Shown piece by piece: positions 57,926 to 64,000 of a stretch of DNA of 64,000 nt. The first letter of the stretch is position 1; every line of letters begins with the position of its first letter. Made by a program: the position numbers and the translations under genes. The notes beneath the pieces are model-generated. The model saw only the letters and a list, made by a program, of their open reading frames with translations, made no database searches and was not told the DNA's origin. This DNA comes from Mucilaginibacter sp. UR6-11 (GTDB lineage: Bacteria > Bacteroidota > Bacteroidia > Sphingobacteriales > Sphingobacteriaceae). Location: NCBI RefSeq assembly GCF_020880695.1, contig NZ_JAJIWO010000002.1:62001-126000 (forward strand). Direction: 5' to 3'.

Positions 57926-60900
57926 ATGTTTTATAGATTTGGTAATGCTTGCCTACTAATCTGCTTGAAACACTATACCCTTCATATCACGCTTTATGAT
58001 GCCGCGTTCTTCGGGATGCTGTGTATTGGCCTCAGTTTTATTTTGTTGCTATGGTTTGGCGGGAAAGCTAACCGGCTGGCCAACCGGTACCTGGCCCTGG
58101 CATTAGCGGCTGCTGTTTTATGGATAAGCCGCATATTGGCGATTGATATCGGGCTGACCGCTTATTTTCCTCTCTGGAGCCGCCTGCCGTTTCAGTTCTC
58201 GCTGGCATTTGGTCCGTTTATTTACTTTTATGTACTTCAAACAACCCGGCCCGGTGATCAATTCAGGCGCAGGGACCTGTTGAATTTCAGCCCTTTACTC
58301 CTGGAACTGGGCGTTTACATCCTTGCGACTGCGGAAAGTATACGAACAGGCACCGCAACCTACGATACACCGGTGGCCCGGTTATTAAACCCACTATTAT
58401 ACCTGCTGGCATTTATTTCGGTTACGTATTACCTGTACCGCTGCTACAGGCTGATAGCAGGATTTCACCAACAGGTAAAATTTACCGGGGGAGACCGTTA
58501 CCGGCACGGGTTGCGCGGGATAAAGAATTTACTGTCAGGTTTCGGACTTGTATGGCTGCTGTGGATCCCTTTTGCAGTCGCAGCTTATTTTTATTACCCT
58601 ACTCAATCAGGCGCACAGGTTTACTACCCCTTATATCTCCTGTTGCTGTCATTCATTATTGGGATAGCTGCAAGGGCTTTATTGAGGCCCGAATTGGATG
58701 CAGAAACAGGAGACCTGGCTATATTAAAACCATTACTACCGAATGGCCTACGGGAAAAAGGCACCTGGCTAAAAAAGGTTGTTAAAGAGAACCACTATTA
58801 CCAGGACCCTGAACTAACCCTGAGCCTGCTCGCCGCGAAGCTTGGCCTGCATACGCATGAATTATCGCGCATCATGAATATGGTGCTTAAAAAAAGCTTC
58901 AATGATTTTATTAATGAATACCGTGTACAGGCGGCGGCCCGCAAGATGCAGGACCCCGCTTATGACCATATCACGCTGCTGGGGATTGCGTTCGAATCGG
59001 GGTTCAATTCACAAAGCAGCTTTAACCGCATTTTTAAACAGATAACCGGGAAAAGCCCCGTGGAATATAAAAATGAGCTGAAAAAACAGCACCCATCTTA
59101 TAATCTGGGCAGCCCGGCTCCATTTGCACTGGTAAGTTTGAACCGTGAAACCGCACCAAAGTGGTCGCACGCCAAATCAAACCGTACTAATATGTTTAAG
59201 AATTATTTCAAAATAGCAAGGCGCAGTCTGGCGCGTAATAAAGGCTATGCTGCCATTAATATTACCGGCCTGGCGGTGGGTATTGCTGTTTGTATGGTGA
59301 TCTTTATCATTATACAATATCAAACAAGTTTTGATACTTTTCATGCAAAGAAAGACCGCACCTATCGGGTGCTGACCGAGTTTCATTATGCAGAATCAGG
59401 AGAAATTGCCTACAAGACAGGTGTTCCTTTCCCGATGCCCGTTGGGTTAAAAACTTCTTTTCCGCAAATAGAACAGGTAGCGCCCATCTTTGCCAGCCAC
59501 GATGATCAGTTGCTGATAATTGATCATAAAGGGAAAACAGAAAAAGCATTTAAAGAGCAGCGGGGGGTGTTTTATATGGACCCCTCTTTCTTTAAAATAT
59601 TTGATTTCCCCTTGCTTGCAGGTTCGTATGCTTCGTTAAAAGAACCGAACAACGTATTGCTGACCAAAGAGACCGCTGAAAAATATTTTGGCAACTGGCA
59701 AACAGCCATGGGCAAAACCCTGAAACTGGAAATGGGCGGCTATATGTTTGAGCACGGCACCGATGTATTGAAAGTTTCGGGCATCCTGGCAACCATACCG
59801 GCAAATACAGATTTCCAGCTAAAAGTTGTGGTATCTTACGGAACAGGATTTACCGGTGATTACTTGTCAAAATCAACCGATTGGGACGGAAATGTTGCCG
59901 GGTTTGGCTGTTATATTTTGTTGCCTCCAAATATTTCGGCGGCTAACTTTAACCAGCAACTGCGGGCGTACTGCCGAAAGGTGGAATCGCCCGGCAATAC
60001 CGATAATCATTTTATACAGCCCTTAAATGCGGTACATTATGATACCCGGGTAAGTAATTACAGCAATAAAACCATCAGCCACCAGCTGCTCAATGTATTG
60101 TGGCTCATTGCCGCATTCATCCTGTTGATAGCCTGCGTAAACTTTGTCAACCTCTCCACCGCGCAGGCTGTTAACCGCGCAAAGGAGGTTGGCGTCAGGA
60201 AAGTTTTGGGGAGCAATAAAGCTCAATTACAACTTCAGTTCATCGTCGAAACATTTTTGATAGTTGCCGGGGCCATCGTATTTGCAGCAATTATTACCCC
60301 ACTTGCTTTGCCCTATATAAACCAGCTTTTGGAGCTATCGCTTTCATTTAACCCGTTTACCGATCCGGCCCTTATTTTATTTTTACTCGCCGTAACCATT
60401 GGGGTGACCGCGCTGGCCGGTTTGTACCCAGCTATTATTTTATCGCGTTTTAACCCGGTTAATGCTTTAAAGAGCAAGCTCACCGCAACTACCGGGGGCA
60501 TCTCCCTGCGCAGGGGCCTGGTGGTCTTTCAGTTTATCATTGCGCAGGCGCTCATCATTGGTACGCTTATCATCGTCAGGCAAATGGATTATTTTATGAA
60601 CCAGCCGCTGGGCTTTGATAAAGACGCCATTATCAATGTTCCTTTCCGGGTAGATAGTGTCCGCATCAGTAAAATAGGTTATTTAAAGAAACAATTATTG
60701 TCGGTACCCGGCGTTCAGGCCGTTTCCTGCAGCTCTAACACTCCTATTGAAAACGGTACCGATCTATGGAGCATTATTAAATATAACAACGCTATCAAAC
60801 AAACCGATTTCCAGGTTATTACCAAATTTGCCGATCCCGGGTACCTGTCCGTTTACAAATTGCAGTTGATTGCCGGCAGAAATCTGAACCCGTCTGATAC

Positions 60901-61633
60901 CTCGGGCGAGTTCCTGGTAAACGAATCGCTGGTGAAAACGTTGGGGATAAAAAACCCTGAAGACATTTTGAACAAACCCATGACCACCTGGCACGACCAG
61001 ATCAAAGGACCTGTTGTCGGCGTAATAAAAGATTTCCACGACCGCTCCTTCCGCAGCGAACTTGCACCATTGCTCGTCACCACCAACAATACCATGTACA
61101 ACCAGGTTGGCATAAAATTGGCAACCACACACCTGTCATCTACCATGCAATCGGTTAAAAAAATATTTGATCAAACGTTCCCCGATTTTGTTTACGAGTA
61201 TAAGTTCCTGGACGAAAAAATTGCAAGCTTTTATAAGCAGGAAAACCAATTATCAGCGCTGTATAAAATTTTTGCTACCATCGCTATATTCCTGAGCTGC
61301 CTGGGCCTGTACGGGCTAGCCTCGTTCATGGCAGTTCAGCGGGTAAAAGAGGTAGGTATCCGCAAGGTACTTGGCGCCAGCACGGCCAATATTGTTTACC
61401 TGTTTTCAAAAGAGTTTATGGCGCTTATTGCCATAGCCTTTGCAATTGCTGCGCCAATTGCCTGGTATTACATGCACCAGTGGCTGCAGGCTTACGTTTA
61501 CCGCATCAATATTAGTGTGTGGTTGTTTGCTGCCGGCGGTATGGCTTCAATCATCATTGCGCTGGCAACAATAAGTTTTAAGGCGATAAAAGCTGCAATA
61601 GCCAACCCGGTGAAGAGTTTGAGGAGTGAATAA
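57926..61633 (+). CDS. AraC-type transcriptional regulator fused to a MacB/FtsX-type permease
   Basis: A 1235-residue fusion. Residues 1-about 270 carry about seven hydrophobic helices; about 280-395 hold an AraC-type HTH (LSLLAAKLGLHTHELSRIM, IAFESGFNSQSSFNRIFKQ, GKSPVEYKNELK). A junction of about 25 residues follows, then from Met423 a complete Bacteroidota FtsX/MacB permease (NYFKIARRSLARNKGYAAIN, the VNFVNLSTAQAVNRAKEVGVRKVLG element, and its second copy VKEVGIRKVLGAS). Internal ATG 59192 could start the permease alone. The start is not certain; TTG 57965 is an alternative. Confidence 0.85.
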   Translation: MFYRFGNACLLICLKHYTLHITLYDAAFFGMLCIGLSFILLLWFGGKANRLANRYLALALAAAVLWISRILAIDIGLTAYFPLWSRLPFQFSLAFGPFIYFYVLQTTRPGDQFRRRDLLNFSPLLLELGVYILATAESIRTGTATYDTPVARLLNPLLYLLAFISVTYYLYRCYRLIAGFHQQVKFTGGDRYRHGLRGIKNLLSGFGLVWLLWIPFAVAAYFYYPTQSGAQVYYPLYLLLLSFIIGIAARALLRPELDAETGDLAILKPLLPNGLREKGTWLKKVVKENHYYQDPELTLSLLAAKLGLHTHELSRIMNMVLKKSFNDFINEYRVQAAARKMQDPAYDHITLLGIAFESGFNSQSSFNRIFKQITGKSPVEYKNELKKQHPSYNLGSPAPFALVSLNRETAPKWSHAKSNRTNMFKNYFKIARRSLARNKGYAAINITGLAVGIAVCMVIFIIIQYQTSFDTFHAKKDRTYRVLTEFHYAESGEIAYKTGVPFPMPVGLKTSFPQIEQVAPIFASHDDQLLIIDHKGKTEKAFKEQRGVFYMDPSFFKIFDFPLLAGSYASLKEPNNVLLTKETAEKYFGNWQTAMGKTLKLEMGGYMFEHGTDVLKVSGILATIPANTDFQLKVVVSYGTGFTGDYLSKSTDWDGNVAGFGCYILLPPNISAANFNQQLRAYCRKVESPGNTDNHFIQPLNAVHYDTRVSNYSNKTISHQLLNVLWLIAAFILLIACVNFVNLSTAQAVNRAKEVGVRKVLGSNKAQLQLQFIVETFLIVAGAIVFAAIITPLALPYINQLLELSLSFNPFTDPALILFLLAVTIGVTALAGLYPAIILSRFNPVNALKSKLTATTGGISLRRGLVVFQFIIAQALIIGTLIIVRQMDYFMNQPLGFDKDAIINVPFRVDSVRISKIGYLKKQLLSVPGVQAVSCSSNTPIENGTDLWSIIKYNNAIKQTDFQVITKFADPGYLSVYKLQLIAGRNLNPSDTSGEFLVNESLVKTLGIKNPEDILNKPMTTWHDQIKGPVVGVIKDFHDRSFRSELAPLLVTTNNTMYNQVGIKLATTHLSSTMQSVKKIFDQTFPDFVYEYKFLDEKIASFYKQENQLSALYKIFATIAIFLSCLGLYGLASFMAVQRVKEVGIRKVLGASTANIVYLFSKEFMALIAIAFAIAAPIAWYYMHQWLQAYVYRINISVWLFAAGGMASIIIALATISFKAIKAAIANPVKSLRSE

Positions 61634-61641
61634 GGCTATCG

Positions 61642-62889
61642 TTAATGCTGGTCAATATACGTCAGCACCTGTTCTAACCAGTCTTTATCATTATTCAGAT
61701 AAATATCCGGCTTAACACCAATTTCTTCATATCGCAGGTAGTTTGCCGGGTCTTTCATATCAGTTGTATAAATTTTGTAGCGCTTGCTTGGCAAAGTAAG
61801 TGTATTGTCTATGTTGGCTCCATAAGCTATCTTGCCATTAGTGTCTTCTCCAAATAGTTTGGTGTTTTTAAGTGATTTAAGCCGCAAGGCAAACCGCTCG
61901 CCCATACTATAAACAAATGCATTTATTAATACATAAACTTTGTGCTGTTTGCTATAACTTTTTATCAGCGAGTAAAATTGATCGGCACATTTATTTGCGC
62001 CGCCGTAGTTTGTTCTTAAATCAACAATAAGCCGCGGCGCTTTCAATGTGTCCTTAATAGTATTATAAAACGCCTTGGCAACTACCATGTTTTGATTAGA
62101 AGCTTGAAAGGATCCCAGATACAGGTATTGTACCTCAGGCTTTATTTGTTTAAAGATATACGGCTTATCACTATGGTAATCTGCATAGGAATTCACACCT
62201 TCCTTTTTCAGATCATAATACTGCATCCTGCCGGCGATGAACCGGCTACTTTCAGAAAAAACGAATCCCTTCACAAGGAAATTGCAGAAAACTGTTCGGT
62301 AAAAATTGGGCTTAGTTTCAATCATTACAGAAAAGATTTGACTTCTATCCCAGGTCTTTAGATATGATGACATTACCACCCCTAATAAGCTATCTTTTCT
62401 TGCAGTACGATAGATCCCAATCTTGCCAAGATCGCCAAGTAAATATATTCCTTCAACGTTCTCTTTGGGCTTATTAGATAGCTCCTTTTCTAAGGAATCA
62501 AGATTAACATTAACGCGGGGATAATTCTTAAATTCTGATGACGCGGCATAAGTTTTCAAAAATTCAGGATTATTTAACGCCTTTAAATTATTAGTCAAAT
62601 AGGTATCCTGATAAAAAGCCAGATGCCGGTCTTTTATTGGCCAAAATAGTTTGGATAATGAATAAAAAGTGTCGAGTGCTGTAGTCGGCACGGGTTCACG
62701 CTCAAGTCTTTCAAAAAGTTGCCGGTAGCGCGTTTTTTTATCACCTGTAATTTGATCTTTATAGGATGGCGTTTGCTGTAATGTGTGGTACAAAAACTCC
62801 AAATCTTCTTGATAGCTGCTTTGTTGCGCGTTTAAATGAGTACCAAGCACTATTAATAGAACAGTAAGGAATAAGGCAGGTCTTTTCAT
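61642..62889 (-). CDS. S41-family C-terminal-processing-like protease, exported
   Basis: A 415-residue exported protein (MKRPALFLTVLLIVLGTHLNA signal) with an S41 catalytic core at the C-terminal part: RLIVDLRTNYGGANKCADQF, LINAFVYSMGERFALRLK with the catalytic Ser in the YSMGE motif, and KLFGEDTNGKIAYGAN. The N-terminal half is helical. No PDZ domain is evident. ATG 62889 is chosen because it starts the signal peptide. It is convergent with the AraC-permease fusion. Confidence 0.82.
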   Translation of the reverse strand: MKRPALFLTVLLIVLGTHLNAQQSSYQEDLEFLYHTLQQTPSYKDQITGDKKTRYRQLFERLEREPVPTTALDTFYSLSKLFWPIKDRHLAFYQDTYLTNNLKALNNPEFLKTYAASSEFKNYPRVNVNLDSLEKELSNKPKENVEGIYLLGDLGKIGIYRTARKDSLLGVVMSSYLKTWDRSQIFSVMIETKPNFYRTVFCNFLVKGFVFSESSRFIAGRMQYYDLKKEGVNSYADYHSDKPYIFKQIKPEVQYLYLGSFQASNQNMVVAKAFYNTIKDTLKAPRLIVDLRTNYGGANKCADQFYSLIKSYSKQHKVYVLINAFVYSMGERFALRLKSLKNTKLFGEDTNGKIAYGANIDNTLTLPSKRYKIYTTDMKDPANYLRYEEIGVKPDIYLNNDKDWLEQVLTYIDQH

Positions 62890-63030
62890 TGATAAGTGGT
62901 TTATGGTAAAAGTAATGATATAAACACTGCAAAGAAAGTTGAGTTTAACATACGAACTAAATTTAATACCACTTTTGCTAATTTTTTTAGCAAAACCCTT
63001 TGCCAATCCCAATATAATCCGCACATTTGC

Positions 63031-63066
63031 TTAATCGTAAATCGTAATTCTAAAATCGTAAATCAA
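63031..63066 (+). repeat. ATCGTAA-type low-complexity repeat upstream of radA
   Basis: AATCGTAAATCGTAA and AATCGTAAATC words repeat directly before the radA TTG. It belongs to the same class of short-word repeats seen at several intergenic places in this window. Confidence 0.5.
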
Positions 63067-63067
63067 A

Positions 63068-64000
63068 TTGGCTAAATCTAAGATCGCGTATTTCTGTCAA
63101 AGCTGTGGCTTCGAGTCGGCAAAGTGGCTGGGCAAATGCCCGTCGTGCCAGCAATGGAACACTTTTGTGGAAGAGGTTATTGAAAAGGATAACAAAGCTG
63201 TACCCACCTGGAAGGTAAGCAACAGCACTACGCAGCAACGCGCCAATAAACCGGTGGAGGTTAGCGAGATCACTTTCCGTGAAGAGGACCGCCTGTTAAC
63301 CCCCGATAAAGAATTTAACCGCGTACTGGGCGGCGGGATCGTAGCCGGATCGTTGGTACTTATAGGCGGCGAGCCCGGCATCGGCAAATCAACCCTGATG
63401 CTGCAACTGGCGCTGAACATGCCAAATCTGAAAGTGCTTTACATATCAGGCGAGGAAAGCGAAAAACAGATTAAAATGCGTGCCGAACGTTTAAGTGAGG
63501 TGCAAACGCTTAATAAATCCGAAATCGAACGTCCGAAATCCGAAATCAACAAGGGCTGTTACATCCTCACCGAGACATCAACCCAAAATATATTTAAGCA
63601 GATAGAGGAGCTGGAGCCTGACCTGGTGGTGGTCGACTCGATCCAGACCCTGCATTCATCCCACATAGAATCAACGCCCGGCAGTGTATCGCAGGTACGT
63701 GAATGTACAGCCGAACTTTTACGTTTTGCCAAAGAAAGCGCTACGCCGGTATTTTTGATTGGCCATATCACTAAGGACGGCATGATAGCCGGGCCCAAAA
63801 TACTGGAGCATATGGTTGATACCGTTTTACAGTTTGAGGGCGACAGGCACCATGTTTACCGCATCTTACGTACGGTGAAGAACCGGTTTGGCTCGGCATC
63901 CGAGCTGGGTATTTATGAAATGCTGGGCGAGGGTTTGCGCGAAGTGTCTAATCCGTCAGAGATCTTACTATCGCAACGCGATGAACCTTTGAGCGGCATC
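63068..64000 (+). CDS. radA: DNA repair protein RadA (partial, runs off the window)
   Basis: The frame from TTG 63068 is open to the last base (311 codons). The N-terminal zinc finger has C10, C13, C24 and C27 (FCQSCGFESAKWLGKCPSC); then Walker A GGEPGIGKSTL, LYISGEESEKQIKMRAERL and KNRFGSASELGIYEM, the RadA-specific motif. RadA is a RecA-like helicase that aids branch migration. An unusual insert of about 14 residues near residues 149-162 is encoded by a TCCGAAATC-type repeat. The C-terminal Lon-like domain is outside the window. Confidence 0.95.
   Translation, partial: MAKSKIAYFCQSCGFESAKWLGKCPSCQQWNTFVEEVIEKDNKAVPTWKVSNSTTQQRANKPVEVSEITFREEDRLLTPDKEFNRVLGGGIVAGSLVLIGGEPGIGKSTLMLQLALNMPNLKVLYISGEESEKQIKMRAERLSEVQTLNKSEIERPKSEINKGCYILTETSTQNIFKQIEELEPDLVVVDSIQTLHSSHIESTPGSVSQVRECTAELLRFAKESATPVFLIGHITKDGMIAGPKILEHMVDTVLQFEGDRHHVYRILRTVKNRFGSASELGIYEMLGEGLREVSNPSEILLSQRDEPLSGI

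Overview
The window looks like a chromosomal segment of a Bacteroidota bacterium, most likely Sphingobacteriaceae (Mucilaginibacter/Pedobacter-like). I infer this from the protein families (TonB-dependent receptor with carboxypeptidase-regulatory domain, 7TM-type AraC and FtsX permeases, PafA phosphatase, LytS/LytTR pairs, DUF6515), the rarity of clear Shine-Dalgarno sequences, frequent TTG/GTG starts and many TAnnTTTG -7 promoter boxes. No tRNA, rRNA, CRISPR array, insertion sequence or complete prophage was recognised.

Layout. 0-5 kb: the classical rpsP-rimM-trmD-rplS set, split by an acyltransferase, an XRE-regulated small membrane operon and a zinc-ribbon microprotein. 5-20.5 kb: housekeeping and envelope genes (nucleotidase, a divergent phosphofructokinase, birA with a split DsbD, rsfS-ftsH, a LUD protein, Nif3 with a zinc-ribbon coiled coil, TM2/DUF2752/DUF4199 membrane proteins, mfd). 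20.5-22 kb: sparse, with small hypothetical genes. 22-28.3 kb: a coherent oxidative-stress and molybdenum island, described below. 28.3-33.5 kb: flavodoxin-like protein, DUF6515 protein, ThiE plus a degenerate thiamine pyrophosphokinase-like protein, a metallophosphatase, and a phage-collar protein with a 68-residue partner. 33.7-38 kb: lipoprotein, membrane protein, histidine kinase and response regulator, then a PA0069-type radical SAM protein. 38-44.3 kb: a TPP-riboswitch-controlled thiamine uptake operon. 44.5-54.8 kb: LytS/LytTR, aspS, two FKBP lipoproteins, a serine hydrolase, ssb, mutY, HU and a TPR protein. 54.8-64 kb: a 29-residue AURKAIP1/COX24-like protein, RNase G, a 42-bp tandem repeat, an MntA/HepT-type pair with a frameshifted HEPN gene, an AraC-FtsX fusion, an S41 protease and the start of radA.

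The most exciting system is at 21.9-25.5 kb. An ECF sigma factor and a ZAS-type anti-sigma factor sit between (i) a divergent operon for a DUF1223 thioredoxin-fold protein, a membrane b-type cytochrome and a Tat-exported molybdopterin enzyme, and (ii) a 73-residue secreted peptide whose mature part has 10 Met and 13 Lys in about 49 residues. All three transcription units carry the same promoter, TGTAAGGTT-N13-CGAC(T/C), and two of these lie in a perfect 18-bp inverted repeat. The gene set parallels the reactive-chlorine defence SigF/NrsF/MrpX/YedY1 of Azospira suillum, but with different parts. A modABC operon next door could supply the molybdate.

The second notable system is the thiamine operon: a TPP riboswitch with an oversized loop, then a TonB receptor, a PnuT-type transporter, an acyl-CoA-dehydrogenase-like flavoprotein of unknown role and a PafA-like phosphatase that could remove phosphates from TPP before uptake.
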